Source: a bacterium
GTDB taxonomy: Bacteria > JAJVIF01 > JAGGVT01
Direction: 5' to 3'
DNA length: 31,399 nt
Assembly (NCBI GenBank): GCA_021157815.1
Contig: JAGGVT010000173.1
Location: forward strand, 1 to 31,399
Numbering within the stretch: the stretch's first letter is position 1; the number at the start of each line of letters is the position of its first letter. Positions 1 to 7,952 of this stretch are shown here, one piece after another. The position numbers were made by a program, and so were the translations under genes. Below the pieces are notes generated by a model. That model did not search any database. It was not told where the DNA came from and worked only from the letters and a program-made list of their open reading frames with translations.

Positions 1-1532
1 TCTTCCGGCGGATCGACATCGACAATATGAATCCCGTACGCATCCGTCCCGATATACGCGTACCCGTTCGACACTCGCACATTCGACTGGTGATGCAGTG
101 TATATACAGAACCCTCAATATATGCGGTAAGCGGATTTGAAACATCGATTATTTTTAATTCCCCGCCATGATTCCAGTTGGCGACGAAAACGTAATCACG
201 CTCACCGTCGATTCCATGCGCCTGTCCGAGAGTGTCCAGCGTTAATGCGACAAATGCCGTCTCCGGCGGATCGACATCGATGATATCAAGCCCGTCATCC
301 CAGTTAGGCACGTACGCGTAACCGTCTTTCACAAATACATTCATACAGTTAGCCTGCGGGATTGAATTGACAATAAACGCAGATTCCGGTGTTGAGATAT
401 CGATGATATGCAGTTGGTCTCCCGAATGAAGCGGGTCATTTTCGGTAACGTACGCGTAATTCCCATCAATAAACGTTTCACGGTTAATCCCAAGACCGGT
501 AACATGATGCACCGTTACTGGATCCAGAATTGTATATGTCCCCTCGTAATAAATGGCATCGCTGGATACAGTTGTTTTCGCCTGTACAAGATAATTAAAA
601 TCACCGGATATCCCATCATCGTTGTCGATCATGCAGCTGAAAACATACTGCCTGTATTCAGGGTTGTTGTAATTCGGTCCGATACGACTGTACGAAAGAT
701 TTTTCACACCATCGAATAGCGCGGGTATTTCAATTATTATTCTCGTCGCGTTCCTGCCGGGCCAGCTTAGAACTGTAACCTCAAGTTTTGATTGAGCGCC
801 GATATCCGCGGATAAAGCCTCAATCCAGACACCATCAATTCCCGCCGGCTCCAAACAGTTATCGGTGATTGGTTCGGGCGGGTCGGGGAAGTTGGTTGAG
901 ACATCCACAATAAGCAGAAAAGTCAGCGGTCCAGCGAAACCGCCAATATCCATTACCCAGGTTTTGCTTTGCTCGGTTACGCCATCTGATGCCCACACCC
1001 GATTCGTTGTTTCCTTGAAATACGTAATAAACGGATTGATATTGCCGTCATAATACGGATGGTCAAAAATGTTCGTGTAGCCATCATGATTGAGAAGTAC
1101 GGAGTTGTTAGCCGTAACCCCAAATCCGGTGTAATCCATACTCACACCCGGCTTTGCCGGCAGCACCGCGATAACTCTCGCGTCGTACGCGTCAATCCCG
1201 CTTCCGGGAAACGGATGCGTCAGCTTGATATCCGCGGTAAACGGCGGCCCAAAATCATACGACTCAATAGTTAACACATTATAGTAATTCGTAAGCGGAA
1301 GATGATAATGCGCACTTCTAGTCGAAGGCTCTATTGTAAATGTTTTATTGACGGGATCAATCACCGCATCATAAACGGCAAGCACATTGCGATTTTGAAA
1401 CTCAGTACCAAAGGAAATCGGCACATTATCAATCACCGTCTCAACAGGCGATTCGCTTTTCGAACAGGCGGTTATTGTCGTGGCAAGCAAGATGCCAACA
1501 AACAGAGCTAATAGAATATTCGCATGTTTCAT
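1..1532 (-). CDS. LVIVD-repeat lipoprotein, 3' end cut by window edge
   Basis: An open frame runs from an ATG at 1532 to the left edge with no stop, about 510 residues. The N-terminus is a lipoprotein signal peptide (MKHANILLALFVGI..., lipobox-like ITAC followed by SKSE). It is followed by the same ~200-residue domain as the downstream-numbered paralogue at 1582-4353, sharing stretches such as ESPVETVIDNVP and IKLxHPFPGSGID. The last ~150 visible residues contain propeller repeats of the type GYAYV...GLxIIDVDPPE. A GGAG about 10 nt before the ATG supports the start. It lies 49 bp after the paralogue in the same direction, so the two probably form one operon that arose by tandem duplication. 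Family knowledge: LVIVD repeats form beta-propellers, often on exported proteins. The function is unknown. Confidence 0.85.
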   Translation of the reverse strand, partial: MKHANILLALFVGILLATTITACSKSESPVETVIDNVPISFGTEFQNRNVLAVYDAVIDPVNKTFTIEPSTRSAHYHLPLTNYYNVLTIESYDFGPPFTADIKLTHPFPGSGIDAYDARVIAVLPAKPGVSMDYTGFGVTANNSVLLNHDGYTNIFDHPYYDGNINPFITYFKETTNRVWASDGVTEQSKTWVMDIGGFAGPLTFLLIVDVSTNFPDPPEPITDNCLEPAGIDGVWIEALSADIGAQSKLEVTVLSWPGRNATRIIIEIPALFDGVKNLSYSRIGPNYNNPEYRQYVFSCMIDNDDGISGDFNYLVQAKTTVSSDAIYYEGTYTILDPVTVHHVTGLGINRETFIDGNYAYVTENDPLHSGDQLHIIDISTPESAFIVNSIPQANCMNVFVKDGYAYVPNWDDGLDIIDVDPPETAFVALTLDTLGQAHGIDGERDYVFVANWNHGGELKIIDVSNPLTAYIEGSVYTLHHQSNVRVSNGYAYIGTDAYGIHIVDVDPPE

Positions 1533-1581
1533 TTTTATTTATCTCCAATGTACTTGGATGCTTATAATCTATTCAGCAATA

Positions 1582-4353
1582 CTACCATAGGTCGATTATT
1601 CGAAGTCCGCCGGTATTATCGGCAACATAAGCATAACCACTGGGGACGTAAACATCCAAGGCATAGCCTGGTAAGTTGATTGAATTAATAACGGATGCTA
1701 CTTCAGGCGGGTCTATGTTGATTATCTGCAAGCCGTAATAACCATCAGAAATATAGGCATAATTACTTGAAACGTAAACACCTTGGGCAGAACCCGGTGT
1801 GTTGACAGTTTTCACAATATAAGCATCTTCAGGCGGGTCTATATCGATAATGTGTAACCCGGGATTCCATCCTGCTACATATGCATATCCACTGGAAACG
1901 TGAACATCCAAGGCAAAAATTGGTATGCTGATCGAATTAACAATATACGCAGATTCAGGTGGGTCAATATCGATTATGTGCATGCCGGAATCATAATCTA
2001 CTACATACGCATAGCCACTCAAAACATAAACACCTACAGCACTGCCTGGTGTGTTGACCGAACTGATGATATACGCTGATTCAGGCGGTTCAATGTCAAT
2101 AATCTGTAATCCAGAATCATTATCGGCAATATACGCATATCCGTTGGTTAGGAAAACATCCCGAGCAGAGCTCGGAGTATCGACTGTATTCACAATGTAT
2201 GCTGATTCAGGCGGATCTATGTTGATAATCTGCAATCCAGCACTTGAACCAGCCACAAAGGCATAACTTCCAGCAACATAAACAGCAAATGTTTGTTCCG
2301 GTATGCTGACTTCTTTCACGATATATGCTGATTCAGGTGGATTTATATCTATTATTTGTAATCCGTAAAAGTAATTCGCCACATACGCATAACTACCGAA
2401 AACGTGGATATCTTCAGCAAACCCTGGAGTGTTGACTGAACTGGCGATAAACGCTGATTCAGGTGGGTCTATGTCAATTATCCGTAGTCCGGTGTCCCAA
2501 ACTGCTACATGTGCGTATCCGTTGGAAATGTAAACACCTTGGGCTGAACCTAGTGTGTCGATTGTATTTACGATATACGCCAATTCAGGCGGTTCAATAT
2601 CGATTATCTGTAAACCAGAATTATAATCAGCTACATACGCGTAACCGTCGGAAATACAAACACTCTTGGCAATGCCAGGCGTGTTGACAGTTTTCACAAT
2701 AAATGCTGATTCCGGCGGGTCGATGTCAATGATCTGTAAACCACTATCCCTGTCCGCTACATATGCGTAACCATTGGAAATGAAAACATCAGAGGCTATG
2801 CCGGGTGTGTTAACTGTATTGACGATAAACGCTGATTCAAGCGGGTCAATGTCGATTATCTGTAAACCACTATCTCTATCCGCAACATACGCGTAACCGT
2901 TGGAAACGAAAACATCACAGGCATTGTCCGGCGTGATGACAGAATAAACAATATATGCGGATTCAGGTGGGTCAATATTTATTATCTGCAAACCACCGGA
3001 ATCCGAAGCTGTAACATACGCATAACCACCGGTAACGTAAACACCATTATAAAAACCTGATGAATCGACATTATTTACAATAAACGCTGATTCAGGAGGG
3101 TCAATATCAATGATCTGTAAACCGGAATGTCCATCTGCAACATACGCGTATCCGCCGGAAACGAAAACATCCGTGGCACTGCCTGGAGTGTCGACCATAT
3201 TAATCCAAATCGGATTTACAGGATCAGATACATCAAAGATATGCAGACCATAAGTATCTCCTGCAATATATGAATAACTCGCGTCAACGAAAACATCCTG
3301 TGGCGAGAAATTAAGCCATGGAGGTGTAATATCAACCAGGTTAAAAATAACATCAACGCTGGCAATGGATTCAATGAAAACATGATTCCCGACGTTTATA
3401 TCCCATGCAGCGAGCAATAAATCATAATCATCGGGTTCGGCATGAAGATCATTTGATATGGTTCCGGTGAATATGTATTCGTGCGGATTTGGACCGGGTT
3501 CGGTGTAGAACAATTGAATTGCACCATCGAATAAATCAGGAGCTTCTACCTTGCACTTTATTTCGGAATGTCCCTGCCAGTCAAGCAGAGTCGCTGTTAC
3601 AGTCGCGCTTCCGCCATCGGTGGTAAGGCCATCCGAGATTTCAATCTGCATCTGGACTGGCTCAAGAGCATTGTCTGTTACCGGTTGCGGTGGATTTGGA
3701 TAATTAGTCGAGACATCCACAACAAACTTGAATTCAAATGAACCGCCGAATCCGTTTATATCCATCTGCCATCTTTTTGTTTCATCCACTGGATTAACTG
3801 ATGACCACTGCCTGTATGACTGCTCTTTAAAATACGCAATAAACGGATTCGCATTCCCGGCAATACTTCCGCCAAGGGTATCATACATTTTGGTGTAGCC
3901 GTCCGGTTCCAATACAACCGAGTTGTTAGCATGGACATTGAAAATCGGATAATTGAAACTAACTCCCGCATTAGCAGGTAGGATAGCGATTACACGAGGG
4001 TCGAAGCCGTCTATACCGCTTCCGGGAAATGGATGAACGAGCTTAATATCCGCCCAGAAATTGGGAGTCCAGCCGTAGCCGGTTATTTGCAGCACATCTG
4101 GAAATAATTGTGTTAATGGGTAGTGGTATTCAGCAGAGCGATTTGCGGGCTCTATTGCGAATGTTTTTTCTACGGGATCAATCGCAGCATCATAAACGGC
4201 AAGCACATTCCGATTTTGAAACTCAGTGCCAAAGGGAATCGGCACATTATCAATAACCGTCTCAACAGGCGATTCACTTTTCGAGCAGGCGATTGATGAA
4301 AGCGCGAGTAAAATCGCAAGTAGAAAGATTGGGGAAATCCTGGTCGTTATCAT
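1582..4353 (-). CDS. LVIVD-repeat beta-propeller lipoprotein (923 aa)
   Basis: The protein starts with a lipoprotein signal (hydrophobic run, then SIAC and SKSE), so it is probably anchored to a membrane and exported. Residues ~30-350 form an N-terminal region rich in beta strands, including HPFPGSGIDGFDPRVIAILP. Residues 353-923 consist of 14 consecutive repeats of ~42 residues with the core GYAYVAD..SGLQIIDIDPPESAYIV..V.TPG. This matches the LVIVD repeat family, one repeat per blade. Fourteen repeats would give two seven-bladed propellers, which is an inference. The upstream AGAGG and a promoter-like pair at 4404-4432 fit the start. A paralogue follows at 1532. The ligand or partner is unknown. 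Confidence 0.88.
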   Translation of the reverse strand: MITTRISPIFLLAILLALSSIACSKSESPVETVIDNVPIPFGTEFQNRNVLAVYDAAIDPVEKTFAIEPANRSAEYHYPLTQLFPDVLQITGYGWTPNFWADIKLVHPFPGSGIDGFDPRVIAILPANAGVSFNYPIFNVHANNSVVLEPDGYTKMYDTLGGSIAGNANPFIAYFKEQSYRQWSSVNPVDETKRWQMDINGFGGSFEFKFVVDVSTNYPNPPQPVTDNALEPVQMQIEISDGLTTDGGSATVTATLLDWQGHSEIKCKVEAPDLFDGAIQLFYTEPGPNPHEYIFTGTISNDLHAEPDDYDLLLAAWDINVGNHVFIESIASVDVIFNLVDITPPWLNFSPQDVFVDASYSYIAGDTYGLHIFDVSDPVNPIWINMVDTPGSATDVFVSGGYAYVADGHSGLQIIDIDPPESAFIVNNVDSSGFYNGVYVTGGYAYVTASDSGGLQIINIDPPESAYIVYSVITPDNACDVFVSNGYAYVADRDSGLQIIDIDPLESAFIVNTVNTPGIASDVFISNGYAYVADRDSGLQIIDIDPPESAFIVKTVNTPGIAKSVCISDGYAYVADYNSGLQIIDIEPPELAYIVNTIDTLGSAQGVYISNGYAHVAVWDTGLRIIDIDPPESAFIASSVNTPGFAEDIHVFGSYAYVANYFYGLQIIDINPPESAYIVKEVSIPEQTFAVYVAGSYAFVAGSSAGLQIINIDPPESAYIVNTVDTPSSARDVFLTNGYAYIADNDSGLQIIDIEPPESAYIISSVNTPGSAVGVYVLSGYAYVVDYDSGMHIIDIDPPESAYIVNSISIPIFALDVHVSSGYAYVAGWNPGLHIIDIDPPEDAYIVKTVNTPGSAQGVYVSSNYAYISDGYYGLQIINIDPPEVASVINSINLPGYALDVYVPSGYAYVADNTGGLRIIDLW
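1585..3297 (-). repeat. 14 tandem ~126-bp coding repeats
   Basis: The DNA encoding residues 353-923 of the LVIVD lipoprotein is a tandem array of 13 full units of 126 bp (one is 129 bp) plus a 24-codon final unit. Units stay recognisable at DNA level, for example the segment encoding IDIDPPESAYIV recurs with few changes. The even spacing suggests growth by unequal crossing-over. Confidence 0.88.
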
Positions 4354-4403
4354 TTTACGAGACCTCTTTTAAAACATCTCAGCGGGTTTGAGACAACATA
4401 CTA

Positions 4404-4432
4404 ATTTTATAACTATTACGGGGTTTCGGCAA
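4404..4432 (-). promoter_or_regulatory. Candidate sigma70-like promoter of the LVIVD operon
   Basis: On the minus strand TTGCCG (4432-4427) and TAAAAT (4409-4404) are separated by 17 nt. This lies 51 nt before the start codon at 4353, in the 110-bp gap after the repressor gene. Assigned by consensus match only. Confidence 0.45.
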
Positions 4433-4463
4433 GTGGTTTTGATGTTTATGATGGTAAGTTGCG

Positions 4464-5204
4464 TTAATGATTGGGAGATAGTTTTTCATTCCAGCGAATC
4501 ATAAACGGAAGTACGGCGCCGATGATTCTCACGCGCTTTTTTTTCATGTCAACTTCCATGGGCGCGTAGCGGGTGTTTTCGGGGATAAGGCGGACTCTTG
4601 TTTCAGATAATCGCAGGACTGTTTTCAGCGTGACCTCATTATCGATATAAACCGCCATGACCCGCCCCCTGCCGCCGATTTGTGTGTCCTCAGGGTCGAT
4701 CAGGACAAGGTCATTTTCATGGATACCGATATCTATCATGCTGTCGCCGCGAACTTTCAGAAAAAAACATCTTGAGTGCCTGACCTCTTTTTTGAGAATT
4801 GGGATCTCCTCATCAGCAAGATCGTGGGCGTCCTCGAAATTCAAAACTGGCGTTCCTGCTGGGATTACACCGACAACGGGCAGCATCATGGTTTCAGATG
4901 TTTCTTTAGCCATTCCCATCTCGGTAAGAAAACGGTTCAGGTTGTCTTTTGCTTTGATTAGTTCCTCGAATTCACCGCTTGAGGATGGCGCCTTTCTTTT
5001 TTTACCAATGCGAATTCTGTCGATTTCCTTCGATGGAATTTCCAACGCGGTCGCGAATCTCAAAAGCTGATTAAGTGACAATGCCTTGGTATCATTCTCG
5101 ACAGCGCTGATGTATGCCTTTGTGACGCCCAGTTCGAATGCCAGCTCGTTTTGAGTCCATCCTTTTGATTTGCGAAATCTTCTTATGAGGTCTCCAGCTT
5201 CCAT
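4464..5204 (-). CDS. XRE-family S24 (CI/LexA-like) repressor
   Basis: The 246-residue product has an N-terminal helix-turn-helix (residues ~5-60, including GWTQNELAFELGVTKAYISAVE) and a C-terminal S24 autoprotease domain. Landmarks are an Ala-Gly cleavage site at 116-117 (VIPAG), the serine nucleophile in GDSM (S155) and the catalytic lysine in EVTLK (K194). Family members cleave themselves when stimulated by RecA filaments, so DNA damage is the likely inducer. The frame can be extended to a GTG at 5285, but the extension falls inside a mobile hairpin repeat and would add 27 residues atypical of the family. The ATG at 5204 lies only ~10 nt after a -10 box, so its mRNA may be almost leaderless, like lambda cI from PRM. 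It is divergent from the virion operon and is its probable regulator. Confidence 0.9.
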   Translation of the reverse strand: MEAGDLIRRFRKSKGWTQNELAFELGVTKAYISAVENDTKALSLNQLLRFATALEIPSKEIDRIRIGKKRKAPSSSGEFEELIKAKDNLNRFLTEMGMAKETSETMMLPVVGVIPAGTPVLNFEDAHDLADEEIPILKKEVRHSRCFFLKVRGDSMIDIGIHENDLVLIDPEDTQIGGRGRVMAVYIDNEVTLKTVLRLSETRVRLIPENTRYAPMEVDMKKKRVRIIGAVLPFMIRWNEKLSPNH

Positions 5205-5214
5205 AATAATATAT

Positions 5215-5244
5215 AGTTTACCATAGAATACCCCAGGTTGACAA
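5215..5244 (-). promoter_or_regulatory. Candidate promoter of the repressor gene
   Basis: TTGTCA (5244-5239) and TAAACT (5220-5215) are spaced by 18 nt on the minus strand. The predicted transcription start falls at about 5208, four nucleotides before the ATG at 5204, and no Shine-Dalgarno is present. The segment GTAAACTA and an upstream GGTAT also occur in the divergent promoter at 5492-5520, so both may be bound by the same repressor. Confidence 0.5.
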
Positions 5245-5273
5245 GCTTTGGATTTATTTAGAGCGATGATACA

Positions 5274-5321
5274 CATTTCACCCACAAATCACAAAAAGAC
5301 GTGATGTGTGGGCGGCACCCG
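5274..5321. repeat. 48-bp palindromic repeat, copy A
   Basis: This 48-bp segment is exactly repeated, inverted, at 9489-9536. Each copy can fold on itself: CCCACAAATCAC and GTGATGTGTGGG pair with one mismatch around an 8-nt loop. It lies between the repressor and its target operon. No T-tract follows, so it looks more like a mobile palindromic repeat than a terminator. Confidence 0.88.
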
Positions 5322-5387
5322 GGGTTTTAAAAGAGTTACTGTGGGGACGAGTCCTTGTGCCTGTCCTGAGGGGATGGTATAAATACA

Positions 5388-5408
5388 GGGCAACAACGGT
5401 GGTTGCCC
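5388..5408. repeat. Small hairpin (GGGCAAC/GTTGCCC)
   Basis: A 7-bp perfect stem with a 7-nt loop sits in the 363-bp repressor-operon gap. It resembles the GGGGCAG/CTGCCCC palindrome at 24307-24378. The rest of the gap (5322-5491) shows no convincing gene. Confidence 0.5.
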
Positions 5409-5491
5409 CTGCAATGAATTTTTGCCTAATCTTAGAGAAGAGGACTTTTGCCCAATTTGAGAAAAATACCAGGATATTTCAAAATTGCCTC

Positions 5492-5520
5492 TTGACAGGA
5501 TTGGTATACCCAAGTAAACT
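5492..5520 (+). promoter_or_regulatory. Candidate promoter of the virion operon
   Basis: A perfect TTGACA (5492-5497) is followed after 17 nt by TAAACT (5515-5520). Predicted transcription would begin near 5527, about 40 nt before the first gene at 5568. The spacer contains the palindrome GGTATACC. This is the best promoter match upstream of the structural genes. Confidence 0.6.
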
Positions 5521-5532
5521 AGTGGTGTACTT
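5512..5532. promoter_or_regulatory. Candidate repressor operator
   Basis: An inverted repeat AAGTA-N11-TACTT overlaps the -10 box and start region of the operon promoter, the place where a repressor would block transcription. The half-site sequence also overlaps the GTAAACTA shared with the repressor's own promoter. This is inferred from position and symmetry only. Confidence 0.35.
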
Positions 5533-5567
5533 TTGAATGGTTGAAATTCACTTAAATGGTGGAGACA

Positions 5568-5849
5568 ATGATTACAAGCGGAGTTGCGGTTAAATGTCCG
5601 GTTTGCAAAGGGTTGGGAATCGCTCGTAAAAAAGACATTGCGGCGTTATTAAGTAAACCTCATGAGATTATCTGTCCGTCGTGCCCGTCGTACCATACGA
5701 ATTCAATCTGTACGGCGTGGATTCCGATTGGAAAAGGCAGTGCCGGACAGGATTGGCTTTTCGATTCTGAAAACGCGTGTTACGAGTTGATAAAAATCAT
5801 TTCAGCGCTGGAGACGATAGGGTTAATGCGGGATATGAAGGCAGTGTGA
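5568..5849 (+). CDS. Small zinc-ribbon protein, first gene of virion operon
   Basis: A 93-residue protein (97 if the ATG at 5556 is used). It carries two CxxC pairs (C10-C13 in CPVCKG and C36-C39 in CPSC), with H43 and C48 nearby, so a single zinc-binding knuckle pair is likely. The start at 5568 is preceded by GGTGGAG; its spacing is short, so the upstream ATG is not excluded. It is the first gene after the operon promoter and comes before the terminase genes. The position and zinc motif could suit an early regulator, HNH-like accessory or DNA-binding protein, but no HNH or other catalytic motif is visible. I do not recognise the family. Confidence 0.7.
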   Translation: MITSGVAVKCPVCKGLGIARKKDIAALLSKPHEIICPSCPSYHTNSICTAWIPIGKGSAGQDWLFDSENACYELIKIISALETIGLMRDMKAV

Positions 5850-5856
5850 AAGGATA

Positions 5857-5932
5857 CCCCGGTGAATGGACACCGGGCTACAAATCGAGTGGATTTACGC
5901 AAAGCCCTAGTGAGGGGACACCGGGTTACACA
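5857..5932. repeat. CACCGGG palindromic repeat between genes
   Basis: CCCGGTG and CACCGGG pair around a 6-nt loop at 5858-5877, and a further ACACCGGGTTAC follows at ~5919-5930. The pair resembles short REP-type elements elsewhere in the window. It fills most of the 122-bp gap before the small terminase gene. Confidence 0.5.
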
Positions 5933-5971
5933 TTGATAAAAACGAAACAACAGCATTAAAGGGGAAAGTAA

Positions 5972-6523
5972 ATGAGTGGCAAAATTTTGGATGATTCCGA
6001 AGTGGAACTGTTTGAAAAAATCAAGCAGGATTATCTTGAAATGTCAAAACCCAGCCTTAAAGCATTGGCTGGGAAGTATAGTGTCAATTATAAAAAATTG
6101 CGTTTAGTCTCGAAGTCTAAAAATTGGAATCAAGCAAGAGAAGATAAAAATACAAAAAGCGTTGTAAATGGAGGGAGTCGGGCAGTTGAATCGGAGACCT
6201 CACCAGTCTCTGATTTAAACGGAAAGCAAAAGGGGGGGAGTCCCTTTTCAGAATCCGAAACACCAATAAAGAATCAAGTTAAGACTTTGAGGAATGACGC
6301 GTTTGAGCTGGCATCCAGCGCGGCGGAATCGCTTACTTCAAAGGATGACTGGAATCCGAAGGAGTTCGATTTGCTTGTAGGCACGTTTGCGAAAATCGTG
6401 GGTGTCCAGATGAAAATGGAGGGGAACGAGGATGGGATTGATCGGTTGTTCAGCGAGTTAACCGACACGGAGGTATTCCTTGCACCATCGGCGAAATCCG
6501 AGGAGGGCGCTGATGAATCCTGA
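5972..6523 (+). CDS. Phage terminase small subunit-like protein
   Basis: A 183-residue protein whose N-terminal ~60 residues form a helix-turn-helix (SLKALAGKYSVNYKKLRLVSK, then NWNQAR). This pattern is typical of small terminase subunits that recognise DNA for packaging. A low-complexity linker (~65-100) is followed by a helical C-terminal part (~100-160), the usual oligomerisation and large-subunit-contact region. An AGGGGA lies 8 nt before the ATG. The end overlaps the large terminase by 11 bp. Identification rests on the HTH style, size and position, not on a strict motif. Confidence 0.75.
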   Translation: MSGKILDDSEVELFEKIKQDYLEMSKPSLKALAGKYSVNYKKLRLVSKSKNWNQAREDKNTKSVVNGGSRAVESETSPVSDLNGKQKGGSPFSESETPIKNQVKTLRNDAFELASSAAESLTSKDDWNPKEFDLLVGTFAKIVGVQMKMEGNEDGIDRLFSELTDTEVFLAPSAKSEEGADES

Positions 6524-7952
6524 TAAGCGAAATCTGTTCAGGAGACTATTAACGGACGTAAACCTGTGCGCCGATCATCTCATCCGCGTTCCCCTTATGA
6601 CTTACCAGCGGCCAATCGCGGATTCTATAACCCGAACGATTCTGCGCGGTGACAGCGGAATCATAACCGTGGAGATGCCGCGACAGAGCGGGAAAAATCA
6701 GGTGTCCGCGACATGTGAATTGTTCCTGCTTCTGCAGCATTATTTAAAAGGAGGGAATCTTATTAAAACCGCTCCCACATTCCAACCGCAGCTGACAATC
6801 TCTCGAAACAGATTGGCAGGCTTGCTTGACAGCTGCCTCGTTACCAGAAAGCGGTGGAAATCGAAGGACGGCAACACAATCACATTGGGAAAAGCGAAAG
6901 AGATTTTTCTGTCCGCCCAGCCCGGCGCGAACGTTGTCGGCGCTACCGCGGATATCGCGCTGTTTGTCGATGAGGGGCAGGAGATGGACGTTGAGAAATT
7001 CGAACGTGATTTTAGTCCGATGCGCGCGTGGAAAAATACATCGACTGTGGTGTTTGGAGTACGGTGGAACGGTGAATCATTTCTCGAAAGACTGATTGAA
7101 ACCAATCTTGAACTAGAGAAAAAGGACGGAGTCAAGCGGCATTTCAGGGTTGAACCTGAGCAGGTCATGGAGGTCAATCCTGATTATCAGAAGCATTTCG
7201 AGCGTGAGAGAGCGAGACTCGGGGAGGATCACGTTCTCTTTCGAACGCAGTATCTTCTTGAAAGCGTATCGGCGATGGGGAATATGTTTACGCCGGCGCA
7301 GGTTGTATCCATGCAGGGCGATTTCCCGCGCCTTGATTCACCGCGCGAGGGCAATATCTATTTCATCGGTATTGACGTGGGCGGTGAATCGATCAGCGAT
7401 GAGTCGCATGATGAAACGATCATGGTCGTGTGCGAAAAATCGCGCGACAGGGCCAACGACCAGGTCAGGCTTGTCAACTGCTATCGCTGGCAGGGAGCCA
7501 ACTGGGAAACGCTTCATCGTGAGCTTTTGGTTTTGCTCGATTTATGGCGTCCGCAGTCTGTAACAGTCGATGGCCGCGGTATCGGAAACGCCTGCGCCAT
7601 ATGGATTAATGAGCATTACAGGCGGGGCAATGTCGAGATTTACCAGGCGACATCCTCCAGTGTATCCAGTGACGGATACCAGCTGATGAGTTTTGTTAAT
7701 CTGAATCGTTTGAAGATATTCCGCGATGGCGACAAACCGGCATCGGATGGCATTGTCTCAAACGCTGAAATAATCGGGCAATTCGCTAACGCGAGGCGTG
7801 AACTTGTTTCAGGCGGCCTGATGCGATTTTTTGTGCCTGAAAGATTTGGGCATGATGACATCCTGAAAGCGGCAGCGTACGCGGTAAGGGCGTCGAGAAA
7901 TTCAGAGGGAACATATGAAAATATCATTTTAAAGGCGGTGATTGAGAATTGA
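6513..7952 (+). CDS. terL: Phage terminase large subunit (DNA-packaging ATPase/nuclease)
   Basis: A 479-residue motor protein that pumps DNA into the prohead. The ATPase domain shows Walker A in MPRQSGKNQ (K61) and Walker B in LFVDEGQ (D153, E154). The RNase H-like nuclease domain has the expected acidic residues: IGIDVGG (D288), VTVDGRG (D353) and RFGHDDI (D448, D449). Length is normal for the family and nothing is broken. The frame opens at 6480, but the ATG at 6513 has GAGGAGG just upstream and overlaps the previous gene by 11 bp, so it is preferred. All catalytic residues are intact, so the packaging machine is probably functional. Confidence 0.95.
   Translation: MNPDKRNLFRRLLTDVNLCADHLIRVPLMTYQRPIADSITRTILRGDSGIITVEMPRQSGKNQVSATCELFLLLQHYLKGGNLIKTAPTFQPQLTISRNRLAGLLDSCLVTRKRWKSKDGNTITLGKAKEIFLSAQPGANVVGATADIALFVDEGQEMDVEKFERDFSPMRAWKNTSTVVFGVRWNGESFLERLIETNLELEKKDGVKRHFRVEPEQVMEVNPDYQKHFERERARLGEDHVLFRTQYLLESVSAMGNMFTPAQVVSMQGDFPRLDSPREGNIYFIGIDVGGESISDESHDETIMVVCEKSRDRANDQVRLVNCYRWQGANWETLHRELLVLLDLWRPQSVTVDGRGIGNACAIWINEHYRRGNVEIYQATSSSVSSDGYQLMSFVNLNRLKIFRDGDKPASDGIVSNAEIIGQFANARRELVSGGLMRFFVPERFGHDDILKAAAYAVRASRNSEGTYENIILKAVIEN

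Noticed and set aside
5285-5285. GTG start adding 27 residues to the repressor
   Set aside because: The added part is encoded partly in a mobile repeat and is not typical of XRE N-termini; ATG at 5204 fits the promoter position.
5306-5536. 76-aa plus-strand open frame in the repressor-operon gap
   Set aside because: It runs through the hairpin repeat and over the promoter, has no ribosome binding site and no recognisable sequence.
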